In this document: one piece after another, positions 1 to 7,736 of the stretch
Layout: every line of letters begins with the position of its first letter
Position numbering within the stretch: position 1 is the first letter of the stretch
From: DATLZU01 sp035573855
GTDB taxonomy: Bacteria; Nitrospirota; Nitrospiria; Nitrospirales; Nitrospiraceae
Length of the DNA: 64,000 nucleotides
Assembly: GCA_035573855.1 (NCBI GenBank)
Contig: DATLZU010000035.1
Span: 62,001-126,000 of the forward strand
Reading direction: 5' to 3'
Program-made: the position numbers and the translations under genes
Notes under the pieces: model-generated
Databases searched by the model: none
What the model saw: the letters and a program-made list of their open reading frames with translations, nothing else
Told to the model about the DNA's origin: nothing

Positions 1-92
1 AAAAGCGGTTGGGCTGGAAATTCACAGCCGAAGAGCGACGCGTGTTTCTCGTTCAGGTCTCTCCGGGAGGCGACTGTTCGGCGAGGGGATGA
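1..92 (+). CDS. C-terminal end of an unidentified protein (5' truncated by window)
   Basis: The third frame is open from the window edge to a TGA at 90-92 and ends ...VFLVQVSPGGDCSARG. The stop overlaps the ATG at 89 of the next gene in an ATGA arrangement, typical of translational coupling, which is the main reason to believe it. Only about 29 residues are visible, so no family can be assigned. Confidence 0.45.
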   Translation, partial: KRLGWKFTAEERRVFLVQVSPGGDCSARG

Positions 93-928
93 TGCCTGAC
101 ATCGGATTTGTCAATGGGCAGTTCATGCCGCTGGCGGACGCCGTCGTTTCCGTCGAGGACCGCGGCTTTCAATTTGGCGACGGAGTCTACGAAGTCATCC
201 GAACATACGGCGGCCGGCCGTTTCACTTGAACGCGCACCTTGCCCGGCTGGAACGCAGCGCAAAAGCCATCGACTTGCCCTGCCCGCTCTCTCCCGCGCA
301 ATGGGCGGAACGAGTCGCCGAAGGAATCCGCCTGGCCGGCTATCGGGAGTGCAAAGTGTACCTTCAGCTCACGCGAGGGCCTGCGCCCAGAGATCATATA
401 TTCCCCACCGCCGTCCATCCTACCGTGGTGATGACGGTCCGGGAACTCCATCCCCTGAGCGACGGCCTCCGGTCCGGTGTGAGCGCGATTACCCTCCCGG
501 ACTTCCGCTGGGGACGATGCGATATCAAGAGCATCGGTCTCCTGGCCAATGTACTGGCCCGTCAGCGTGCCAAAGACGCGGGCGCGTTTGAAGCCATCTT
601 TATCAGGGACGGAGAGGTCACGGAAGGTGCGGTCAGCAACGTGATGATCGTGCGACGCGGCGTCCTCGCGACCTCTCCGGAGGGGGAGCGCATTCTGTCC
701 GGCGTGACGAGGAGCCTTGTGCTCGAGCTGGCTCGCAAGGAGGGTCTTGCCGTACAAGAGCGCCCCGTATCGGAAGCGGAGTTGCGAGGAGCCGACGAAG
801 TTTTTCTGACTGGGACGACCGTCGAAGTGCTGCCGGTCAACCGGATCGATGGAATCGCGATCGGGTCCGGTCGGCCTGGCCCCGTCGTGACCCTGTTGGC
901 AGCGCGTTTTCGCAACCTGACGGTGTAA
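89..928 (+). CDS. Class IV PLP aminotransferase (D-amino acid aminotransferase / branched-chain type)
   Basis: A fold-type IV PLP aminotransferase of 279 residues, the usual length for D-alanine aminotransferase, IlvE-like or aminodeoxychorismate lyase proteins. The N-terminus has the family pattern FVNGQFMPL then DRGFQFGDGVYEVIRTY, and HLARLERS follows. The lysine-containing segment DIKSIGLLANVLARQRAKDA (around residues 147-166) carries the expected Schiff-base Lys, and EGAVSNVMIV is the conserved cofactor-binding stretch. Sequence style is closest to Dat (D-alanine/D-glutamate exchange for peptidoglycan), but substrate cannot be read with certainty; PabC is the alternative. Two ATGs (89 and 92) follow GAGGGG; I chose the first because it overlaps the upstream stop. 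A hairpin terminator separates it from rimP. Confidence 0.85.
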   Translation: MMPDIGFVNGQFMPLADAVVSVEDRGFQFGDGVYEVIRTYGGRPFHLNAHLARLERSAKAIDLPCPLSPAQWAERVAEGIRLAGYRECKVYLQLTRGPAPRDHIFPTAVHPTVVMTVRELHPLSDGLRSGVSAITLPDFRWGRCDIKSIGLLANVLARQRAKDAGAFEAIFIRDGEVTEGAVSNVMIVRRGVLATSPEGERILSGVTRSLVLELARKEGLAVQERPVSEAELRGADEVFLTGTTVEVLPVNRIDGIAIGSGRPGPVVTLLAARFRNLTV

Positions 929-975
929 AGGCCCCTTGCTTTGCTGGGGACATCGTGGTATTTTGCTTTCGCGTG

Positions 976-999
976 AAGTGGGCGTCGGCCCACTTTTTT
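976..999 (+). terminator. Intrinsic terminator/attenuator hairpin ahead of rimP
   Basis: Perfect 8-bp inverted repeat AAGTGGGC-GTCG-GCCCACTT followed by a T-run (T994-T999). It can terminate transcription from the aminotransferase. Its place directly before rimP, and its AGTGGGC/GCCCACT sequence, recall the leader hairpin found upstream of rimP-nusA-infB in other bacteria, so it may also attenuate that operon. The second role is inference. Confidence 0.8.
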
Positions 1000-1039
1000 G
1001 TTTGCGGCGATGGCTGCGGCGGCGGTCGCGGAGGGATAT

Positions 1040-1516
1040 GTGTACAATTCCCAGCGAGTCGCCGAGCGCATCCGGGAGATCGCGTCTCCGATTCTCTGGG
1101 CGCTCGGCTTGGAGTTGGTGGATGTCGTCTGCTCGGGAGACGGCCCTCGCACGGTCGTTCGGATCTTCATCGATAAGCCGGGCGGCGTGACGTTGCACGA
1201 TTGCGAACAGGCGCATTTGTCGCTCGGCCCGGCGATGGATGTGGCAGATCCTATCCCGCATGCGTACACGCTCGAGGTGTCGTCCCCCGGATTAGACCGG
1301 CCCTTGAAACGAGTTGAAGATTACCGCCGGGCGGTCGGGAAATCCCTCAATCTGAAGCTGAAAGCTCCCGTCGAAGGCCGGTGGCGGATTGTCGGACGGC
1401 TTGTGGCGGTCGAAGATCACGCCGTGGTGGTGGAGTTGGAAAACTCGGCGGTTCGGGAAACGGTTCGGTTGGAGTTGGAGGCTATTGCGGAGGCCAAATT
1501 CGAGGTGAGGTTCTAG
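1040..1516 (+). CDS. rimP: Ribosome maturation factor RimP
   Basis: RimP assists maturation of the 30S subunit in the cytoplasm. The protein contains LELVDVV, VRIFIDKPGGVTLHDCEQ and the hallmark YTLEVSSPGLDRPLKRV; the C-terminal half (about residues 95-158) is the SH3-like domain. A GTG at 1040 preceded by GGAGGG gives 158 residues, the normal family length, and starts just before the conserved region. An ATG at 1010 or TTG at 998 would add an alanine-rich stretch running into the hairpin at 976-999 and looks less likely. First gene of rimP-nusA-infB. Confidence 0.92.
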   Translation: MYNSQRVAERIREIASPILWALGLELVDVVCSGDGPRTVVRIFIDKPGGVTLHDCEQAHLSLGPAMDVADPIPHAYTLEVSSPGLDRPLKRVEDYRRAVGKSLNLKLKAPVEGRWRIVGRLVAVEDHAVVVELENSAVRETVRLELEAIAEAKFEVRF

Positions 1517-1546
1517 GGCGAGCGGGACGAGGGGCGAAGGTGAGCC

Positions 1547-2749
1547 ATGAACAGAGAACTGATCGCGGTCATTGATCAAATCGGACGGGAAAAAGGCATC
1601 GACAAGGCGAGGGTGATCAGCGCCATCGAGGCCGCTCTGCAGACCGCAGCCAAAAAGCGATTCGGCCAGGCTGAGAACATTCAAGTCGAAATCGACCCGA
1701 AAACCGGTGAGATTTCGGTCGTCTCGAAGAAAGTCATCGTCGATACGGTCACCAACCCCAAAGCCGAAATTTCGCTTGCAGAAGCCCGGGAGTTCGACAG
1801 CGAGGCGGAGATCGGCGATGAGATCGGCTCGTTGATCGAGATGGACGAACTGGGCCGCATCGCGGCGCAAACGGCCAAGCAGGTGATCTTTCAGAAGGTC
1901 CGGGAAGCCGAATGGGAGGCGGTCCAGAAAGAATATGCGACGCGGGTGGGCGATCTGGTCAACGGGATCATCCTAGGTATGGAGCGACGCAACTACCTCG
2001 TCGATCTGGGTAAAACGGAGGCGATTTTGCCCGTGCAGGAACAGATCCCTCGGGAAACTTATCGACGGGGTGATCGCGTCAAAGCGTACCTGTTGGAGGT
2101 GCGGCGCACGCCCAAGGACGTGCAAGTGATTCTGTCCCGTAGCCATCCTCAGTTCGTCGCCAAACTGTTTGAACTGGAGGTGCCCGAGGTCGCGGAAAAG
2201 ATCGTGGAGATCAAGGCGATTGTGCGGGAGCCGGGCGACCGGACCAAGATCGCGGTCGCGTCGCGCGACAAAGCTGTGGACCCCGTCGGGGCCTGCGTCG
2301 GCATTAAGGGATCGCGGGTGCAGGCGGTGGTGCGGGAGTTGCGGGGAGAAAAGATCGACATCGTCGCCTGGACGTCTGATCCGCGAGTATTCATCGCAGA
2401 AGCACTCAACCCCGCCACCATCGAGAAGGTCGGGATCGATGAAGAGAAGAAGTCCGCGCTCGTTGTCGTCGCCGATTCGCAACTTTCGCTGGCAATCGGC
2501 AAAAACGGCCAAAACGTCCGTTTGGCGGCGAGACTGACGGGCTGGAAGATCGACATCATTAGCGCGACCGAATACGAGAAAGAGAAGGCCGAGCGGGATA
2601 GGGAGATCAGGGCGGCTCTCGCCGAGGAGGCCGAGGCGCAACGAGAGCAGGAAGAAGCGGCCCGGGCGAGCCGTGGCGCTGGTGAAAAGCCGCTGCTAGC
2701 GGAAGCCGCTGCGATGCCCGAGGCTGCAGCCGCGGGTGAGGTCCAATAG
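1547..2749 (+). CDS. nusA: Transcription termination/antitermination factor NusA (short form)
   Basis: NusA binds RNA polymerase and nascent RNA and modulates pausing, termination and antitermination. Visible in order: N-terminal RNAP-binding domain (about 1-125), S1 domain (about 130-200, with GDLVNGIILGMERRNYLVDL), then two KH domains (GACVGIKGSRVQAVVREL and LAIGKNGQNVRLAARLTGW). The 400-residue protein ends in a charged, Ala/Glu-rich tail and lacks the acidic repeats that enterobacterial NusA carries at the C-terminus. infB begins 12 bases after the stop, so there is no hidden remainder. The start ATG follows GAAGGTGAG. Encoded between rimP and infB, the classic order. Confidence 0.96.
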   Translation: MNRELIAVIDQIGREKGIDKARVISAIEAALQTAAKKRFGQAENIQVEIDPKTGEISVVSKKVIVDTVTNPKAEISLAEAREFDSEAEIGDEIGSLIEMDELGRIAAQTAKQVIFQKVREAEWEAVQKEYATRVGDLVNGIILGMERRNYLVDLGKTEAILPVQEQIPRETYRRGDRVKAYLLEVRRTPKDVQVILSRSHPQFVAKLFELEVPEVAEKIVEIKAIVREPGDRTKIAVASRDKAVDPVGACVGIKGSRVQAVVRELRGEKIDIVAWTSDPRVFIAEALNPATIEKVGIDEEKKSALVVVADSQLSLAIGKNGQNVRLAARLTGWKIDIISATEYEKEKAERDREIRAALAEEAEAQREQEEAARASRGAGEKPLLAEAAAMPEAAAAGEVQ

Positions 2750-2761
2750 GGATGGAGCGAG

Positions 2762-5410
2762 ATGCGGGTGTATGAGCTGGCCAAGAAGCTGAGCATGGAG
2801 AATCGTGAACTCATTCCCGAGTTGAAACGGATGGGTATCGCGGTCGCCTCCCACAGCAGCACTCTCGACGACGAGACAGCGCAGCGTGTCATAGAAAAAT
2901 TAGCGCCGAAAGGCAAGACCACGGTCAAAGGCGAAGCCAAGACCGCGGAGACGGGCGACCAACCCGAGTCTCGCGCCGAAAAAAGAGGAATCCGTTCTCA
3001 CCGCGAAGAAGGGAGTGTGGCATCTCAGGCTTCAGTGCGGGAGGCAGGACGCGATTCGGGCAGGCCCGCTTCCGCGCGACTGCAACAGCCGGCCGTTGAG
3101 GAGGCTCCCAAGCCGGACAAGCGGCGCATTCTGATCAAAAGAAAAAAAACCGAAGAAACGACCGTGGAGCCAGTTGCGGGTGCGCCACCGGACGTTACCA
3201 CCAAGCCAGGCCCCTTGCTCCAGGATACCGCCCGCCTAGCCGGTCCTTCACCGACGCCTGCAGCGGCCGAGCCGCCGCAGGTTGAATCCCAGCTCGAGAG
3301 CTCACCGTCTCCGGTGCGGACGGCTGATGTGGTTTTCCCTAGTATTCAGCCTGAGGTGCGCGAGATTAAACCGGCTCAGCCGCCACCGACGGTCTCCACC
3401 GTCGAGCCGCTCCTCCCTATCGGGAAGAAAAAGAGCTTCTCGATCGAGGCGCTCGAACCCGAAGGAATTGGGCTGAAGGACAAGCTCAAGAAAGTCCGCA
3501 AGCCCAGCCGGGCCCGCGAGGAGGAAGACGTCCGGTTTCGTGACGATGCGGCTCGCTGGGAAGACTTGCGGGCCATTCCCGTGCACCGGAGGGAAGATCG
3601 CTCCCGCCATGTTCAGCCGAGTTCCACCGCCGAGATTACCAAGCCTCGCAAGAAGAGCGTCAAGCTGACCGCCGGTCTGACGGTGAAAGAGTTTGCGGAA
3701 TTGATCGGACAGCGACCGGCCGATATCGTCCGCAAGTTGATGGACATGGGGCAGATGCTGACGTTCAACCAGCCCATTAATCTGGACGCCGCCGTGCTGA
3801 TCGCCGAAGAGTTCGGTGTCAGGGCGGAAGTCTCGACGGAAAAGGCGGCTGAAGAACTGCTGAAGGAAGCGGCCGAGGAGTTGGCCGACGAACGGCTGGA
3901 GCCGCGGCCTCCCGTCGTCACGATCATGGGGCACGTCGATCACGGCAAGACCTCGCTGCTGGACGCGATTCGTCAGACCAGAGTGACGGAGCAAGAGGCC
4001 GGCGGTATCACGCAGCATATCGGCGCCTATACGGTCCGCGTGAACGGTAGGCAGGTGACCTTCTTGGATACGCCGGGTCATGAGGCGTTCACCGCCATGC
4101 GCGCGCGAGGAGCAAAAGTCACCGACATCGTGGTGCTCGTGGTGGCGGCCGATGACGGCGTGATGCCGCAAACCGTCGAAGCGATCCACCATGCAAAAGC
4201 GGCCGGGGTACCTCTCATTGTCGCGATCAACAAGATTGATAAGCCCGGTGCAAACCCGGACCGGGTCAAGCACGCACTTTCAGAGCATGGCCTGATTCCC
4301 GAGGCCTGGGGCGGCGACACCATCATGGTCGAAGTCTCGGCCAAGCAAAAAATCGGATTGGACACGTTGCTGGAAATGATTTTGCTCCAGGCCGAGGTGC
4401 TGGAACTCAAAGCCAATCCGCATCGTCCCGCCAAGGGCACGGTGATCGAGGCCAAATTGGATCGTGGGCGCGGACCGGTGGCGACGGTGTTGGTTCAAAA
4501 CGGCACCCTGCGCGTGGGTGACGCGTTCGTGGTCGGGACGTTCAGCGGCCGCGTCCGGGCCTTGATCGCGGATACGGGGGGCAAGGTGCAAGAAGCCGGA
4601 CCCTCGACACCGGTCGAGGTCATCGGCCTCCCCGGCGTCCCGTCGGCCGGTGATGCCTTTCAAGTCGTCAAAGATGAGCGTGTGGCCCGGGAGATCGCCG
4701 AGGCCCGGGCGCTCAAGCAGCGGACTGCAGAGCTGGCGGGTCCAGCGAAAGTCACCCTGGATGATCTGTACGCCAAGATCAAGGAAGGGGATGTCAAAGA
4801 GCTCCCGCTTGTGATCAAGGCCGACGTGCAGGGGTCTGCCGAAGCGTTGGCAGCCGCGGTGGAAAAACTCCCGGCCGGCGCCGTCAAGCTTCGTGTGATC
4901 CACAGCGGGGTCGGCGGCATTACGGAGACCGATGTGCTCCTGGCGTCCGCGTCGCGGGCGATCATCATCGGCTTCAACGTTCGCCCGGAAGCCAAGGCCG
5001 CAGCCTTGGCTGAGCAGGAGGGCGTCGACATCCGGCTTTACAGCGTCATTTACGACGCCATTGCGGATATCAAGGCCGCGATGGAAGGATTACTCGAACC
5101 CACGGTGAAGGAACGCGTGCTAGGACGGGCTGAAGTACGTCAACTCTTTACCATTCCCAAGGTCGGCGTCATCGCCGGCTGCTATGTGGTCGATGGAACC
5201 ATCACCCGGGCGAGCGCAGGTGTGCGGGTCGTCAGGGACCATGTGACTGTGTATGAGGGCAAACTGGGCTCGCTGCGCCGGTTCAAGGACGATGTGCGGG
5301 AGGTGCAGCAAGGCTACGAGTGCGGTATCGGCATCGAAAACTTCAACGATCTCAAAACCGGAGACATCATCGAGGCCTACGTCCTCGACAAGGTCGCGGC
5401 TAAGCTCTGA
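2762..5410 (+). CDS. infB: Translation initiation factor IF-2
   Basis: GTPase that places initiator fMet-tRNA on the 30S subunit and promotes subunit joining. Domains: IF2-N module at residues 1-50 (MRVYELAKKLSMENRELI), a long Pro/Glu/Lys-rich low-conservation linker (about 55-285), a second IF2-N-like module (about 300-350), then the G domain with GHVDHGKT (about residue 390), DTPGHEAF and NKIDKP. Domains II-IV follow, including ITETDVLLASASRAIIIGFNV. At 882 residues it is within the usual range. The start ATG has GGGATGGAGCG upstream. Confidence 0.98.
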   Translation: MRVYELAKKLSMENRELIPELKRMGIAVASHSSTLDDETAQRVIEKLAPKGKTTVKGEAKTAETGDQPESRAEKRGIRSHREEGSVASQASVREAGRDSGRPASARLQQPAVEEAPKPDKRRILIKRKKTEETTVEPVAGAPPDVTTKPGPLLQDTARLAGPSPTPAAAEPPQVESQLESSPSPVRTADVVFPSIQPEVREIKPAQPPPTVSTVEPLLPIGKKKSFSIEALEPEGIGLKDKLKKVRKPSRAREEEDVRFRDDAARWEDLRAIPVHRREDRSRHVQPSSTAEITKPRKKSVKLTAGLTVKEFAELIGQRPADIVRKLMDMGQMLTFNQPINLDAAVLIAEEFGVRAEVSTEKAAEELLKEAAEELADERLEPRPPVVTIMGHVDHGKTSLLDAIRQTRVTEQEAGGITQHIGAYTVRVNGRQVTFLDTPGHEAFTAMRARGAKVTDIVVLVVAADDGVMPQTVEAIHHAKAAGVPLIVAINKIDKPGANPDRVKHALSEHGLIPEAWGGDTIMVEVSAKQKIGLDTLLEMILLQAEVLELKANPHRPAKGTVIEAKLDRGRGPVATVLVQNGTLRVGDAFVVGTFSGRVRALIADTGGKVQEAGPSTPVEVIGLPGVPSAGDAFQVVKDERVAREIAEARALKQRTAELAGPAKVTLDDLYAKIKEGDVKELPLVIKADVQGSAEALAAAVEKLPAGAVKLRVIHSGVGGITETDVLLASASRAIIIGFNVRPEAKAAALAEQEGVDIRLYSVIYDAIADIKAAMEGLLEPTVKERVLGRAEVRQLFTIPKVGVIAGCYVVDGTITRASAGVRVVRDHVTVYEGKLGSLRRFKDDVREVQQGYECGIGIENFNDLKTGDIIEAYVLDKVAAKL

Positions 5411-5443
5411 GCCAAAAGGCCAGTGTCTCCCTCGGCGGCGGAC

Positions 5444-5725
5444 ATGATCGTCGGGCTGTGCACGGTCGAACTGTTCATTCCGAACGGCCACTCTCTCAAA
5501 GCCAAACGCCAAATTCTGGTGAGTCTCAAGGACCGGCTGCACGGCAAATTTAACGTCTCCGTCGCAGAAGTGGGCGAGCAGGAGTTGTGGCAAAAAGCGA
5601 TTCTGGGCATCGCTTGCGTCTCGAACGAGCGGGCCCATGTCAACCGGGTTCTCGATCAGGCGCTGAACGTCATTCGGGGAGTACCGGCGATTCAGGTCGT
5701 GCGCACTCAGATAGAACTGCTGTGA
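5444..5725 (+). CDS. DUF503 (YlxP-like) family protein
   Basis: Small cytoplasmic protein of about 93 residues with the DUF503 pattern: VGLCTVELFIPNGHSLKAKR near the N-terminus, RLHGKFNVSVAEVG in the middle, and KAILGIACVSNERAHVNRVL. The family has a ferredoxin-like fold and sits between infB and rbfA in many bacteria, as here, which points to ribosome assembly. Its biochemical role is not established. I chose ATG 5444; a GTG at 5423 would add seven poorly conserved residues. Confidence 0.88.
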   Translation: MIVGLCTVELFIPNGHSLKAKRQILVSLKDRLHGKFNVSVAEVGEQELWQKAILGIACVSNERAHVNRVLDQALNVIRGVPAIQVVRTQIELL

Positions 5726-5801
5726 GGCGAACGGGGGGCGCGGAGTCGGGGTGTATGAACGCGCGCCTGCGCATGAGGCAAAGCTGTGAGGAGCGGAAAT
5801 A

Positions 5802-6221
5802 ATGAGGACCGCGTACAAGCGCGCCGATCGTGTAGCCGATCAAATCCGCATGGAGGTTGCCGACATCCTGATGCGCAAGACGAAGGACCCTCGCCTGCGC
5901 TCCGTCACGGTCACGGATGTGCTGCTCAGTAATGACCTGCGTCTGGCTCGCATCTACGTCACCACGATCGCGGGAGAAGAAGGCGAGCGGGAGGTTTTCG
6001 CCGGACTGACCCGGGCCAACGGATTCATTCGGACCGAGTTGGGGCGGCGATTGACGATCCGCCATATCCCTGAATTGCTTTTCGTGAAGGATGTCAGCGG
6101 TCCTCGGGGGGACCGGGTGCTGCGTCTGCTGGAGAGTCTCCACGTAGAACCGGAGGTCGAACCGGGGCCGCCCGAGACGAACTCCGCGACTCACACGATT
6201 GATCCTGCCGATGCTTCGTAG
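5802..6221 (+). CDS. rbfA: 30S ribosome-binding factor RbfA
   Basis: RbfA binds free 30S subunits and helps late 16S rRNA processing. The protein begins RADRVADQIRMEVADIL and continues KDPRLRSVTVTDVLLSNDLR, with RHIPELLFVKD in the second half, all standard for the KH-like RbfA fold. The 139-residue length is typical plus a short divergent tail. The start ATG has a clear GAGGAG eight bases upstream. The 76-bp gap before it holds nothing I recognise. Confidence 0.95.
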   Translation: MRTAYKRADRVADQIRMEVADILMRKTKDPRLRSVTVTDVLLSNDLRLARIYVTTIAGEEGEREVFAGLTRANGFIRTELGRRLTIRHIPELLFVKDVSGPRGDRVLRLLESLHVEPEVEPGPPETNSATHTIDPADAS

Positions 6222-6244
6222 CAGGGAACTCTTGGGACCAACGC

Positions 6245-7231
6245 ATGCTGCGTGGCGCTCAGACATCTCAATCCTGTGAAATCGGCGACGGCGTTTTGAA
6301 CGTGAGCAAACCGGCGGGCTGGACCTCGCACGATGTGGTGGCCAAGGTGAGAGGCCTGTTGCGGGAAAGTAAGATCGGCCATGCTGGCACCTTGGACCCG
6401 GCGGCGACGGGGGTGCTGCCGCTGTTGATCGGGCGAGGCACGCGGATTGCCGAATATCTACTGGATTGGGATAAGGAATATCAGGCGGTACTGCGGCTGG
6501 GAGTGACGACCGACACCCAAGACGCGACCGGCGCTACACTGGCGACGTGCGTTTTGGACGGGTTGACTGCGGACCGAATCCAGCAGGCGGCGTCTCGCTT
6601 TCAGGGACGGCTGATGCAGATTCCCCCTATGTATTCGGCCGTGAAAGTGAGGGGGGTGCCGCTGTATAAGGCGGCGCGGGCGGGCAAGAGCGTGATGCGC
6701 AAACCGCGTGAAGTGACCGTCTATGAAATCGAGGTACTGGAAGTGAACCTGCCCGACGTGTCGTTGCGCGTGCGCTGTTCCAAAGGGACATATATCCGGA
6801 CCTTGTGTGTCGACATCGGCGAGGTGCTTGGGGTGGGAGGCCATTTGCTGGCCTTGGAGCGCCGGCGTGTCGGGCCGCTCGTGTTGGAGCAAGCGGTTAC
6901 GTTGGAGGACATCGCCCGCCGGTCTATGACCGGACGGCTGGCCGAGTCTCTCCTGTCGCTGGACGAAGCGCTCCGAACACTGCCTGCAGTCGTCGTGGAT
7001 CAGCGCACGGGGCAGAGGGTCGTCCATGGAGCGCCGGTTCCGCTGCGGGGGGTTATGGAATGGGAATCTCCGACTGGGGAGCCCTACCGGCGGGGACCGG
7101 TCCGAATCAAGGATCAAGCGGGGCGTCTGCTGGCGATCGGTGCTGTGCCTGATAGAAGTGGAGCAAGCGGAGCATTCCAGGATCCGGCGGAAATCGCGGT
7201 GGTAGTCGAGAAAGTGTTGGTTGAAGCGTAA
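6245..7231 (+). CDS. truB: tRNA pseudouridine(55) synthase TruB
   Basis: Makes pseudouridine-55 in the T-loop of tRNAs. The N-terminus has GVLNVSKPAGWTSHDVV, and the catalytic motif GHAGTLDPAATGVLPLL places the nucleophile at Asp51. The RGVPLYKAARAG and CSKGTYIRTLCVDIG motifs follow, and the C-terminal ~90 residues form a divergent PUA-like tail. Length 328. Lies between rbfA and rpsO, the common arrangement. Confidence 0.96.
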   Translation: MLRGAQTSQSCEIGDGVLNVSKPAGWTSHDVVAKVRGLLRESKIGHAGTLDPAATGVLPLLIGRGTRIAEYLLDWDKEYQAVLRLGVTTDTQDATGATLATCVLDGLTADRIQQAASRFQGRLMQIPPMYSAVKVRGVPLYKAARAGKSVMRKPREVTVYEIEVLEVNLPDVSLRVRCSKGTYIRTLCVDIGEVLGVGGHLLALERRRVGPLVLEQAVTLEDIARRSMTGRLAESLLSLDEALRTLPAVVVDQRTGQRVVHGAPVPLRGVMEWESPTGEPYRRGPVRIKDQAGRLLAIGAVPDRSGASGAFQDPAEIAVVVEKVLVEA

Positions 7232-7278
7232 GGTGAGCGGGATAGAGGTGGACGAGGGACAACCAGGAGCAGGGGAAC

Positions 7279-7548
7279 ATGGCGTTGCTCAAGGAGACGA
7301 AAACAGAATTGATTCGCCAGTATCGGCGGCACGACAGGGATAGTGGCTCGCCGGAGGTGCAGATCGCCATCCTGACGAACCGGATCGGCTATCTGACGGA
7401 GCATTTCAAAATCCATAAGAAAGACCATCATTCGCGGCGTGGGTTGCTCAACCTAGTCGGCCGGCGACGGCGCCTGTTGGACTACCTGCGCCGTATCGAT
7501 GAGGCCCGCTATCGGGCGGTTCTGGAGCGACTGGGAATCAGGAAGTAA
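7279..7548 (+). CDS. rpsO: 30S ribosomal protein S15
   Basis: 89-residue S15, exact family length, with DRDSGSPEVQIAILTNRI, HKKDHHSRRGLLNLVGRR and RRIDEARYRAVLERLGIR. S15 binds 16S rRNA early in 30S platform assembly. The ATG follows AGGAGCAGGGGAAC. rpsO followed by pnp is a widely conserved pair; in E. coli S15 also autoregulates, but I see no clear operator here. Confidence 0.98.
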   Translation: MALLKETKTELIRQYRRHDRDSGSPEVQIAILTNRIGYLTEHFKIHKKDHHSRRGLLNLVGRRRRLLDYLRRIDEARYRAVLERLGIRK

Positions 7549-7631
7549 CCCTGGCTCCAGTCGCTCCTGCGCTTCGGCGCGTGTATTCACCGGCTGCCGC
7601 CACAGGTGAACACGGACATGGGCTGGAACCA

Positions 7632-7657
7632 AGCTGGCAGCTAATGGCTAGCAGCAG
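7632..7657. repeat. Degenerate AGC/TAA-type low-complexity tract in the rpsO-pnp gap
   Basis: The 188-bp gap between rpsO and pnp contains AGCTAATGGCTAGCAGCAG, built from AGCTAAT/AGC units. Similar units recur at 49281-49305 and 54693-54716. I see no strong terminator in this gap; an AAAGGAG shortly before the pnp start is its ribosome-binding site. Confidence 0.35.
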
Positions 7658-7736
7658 GCTTTTCGCTGTTACGAGTTTTGCGTTCAAGCGCATCTCTGTG
7701 GGCATCTGTGGGGCAGGGAACAAAGGAGACCTCTAG

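Noticed and set aside
2650..2762. Frameshift that might have removed the NusA C-terminal repeats
   Set aside because: infB starts 12 bases after the NusA stop, leaving no room for missing coding sequence; short NusA is normal outside enterobacteria.
3302..4273. 323-residue - strand frame opposite infB
   Set aside because: Shadow of the GC-rich infB reading frame; no domain, no ribosome site, and infB is unmistakable.
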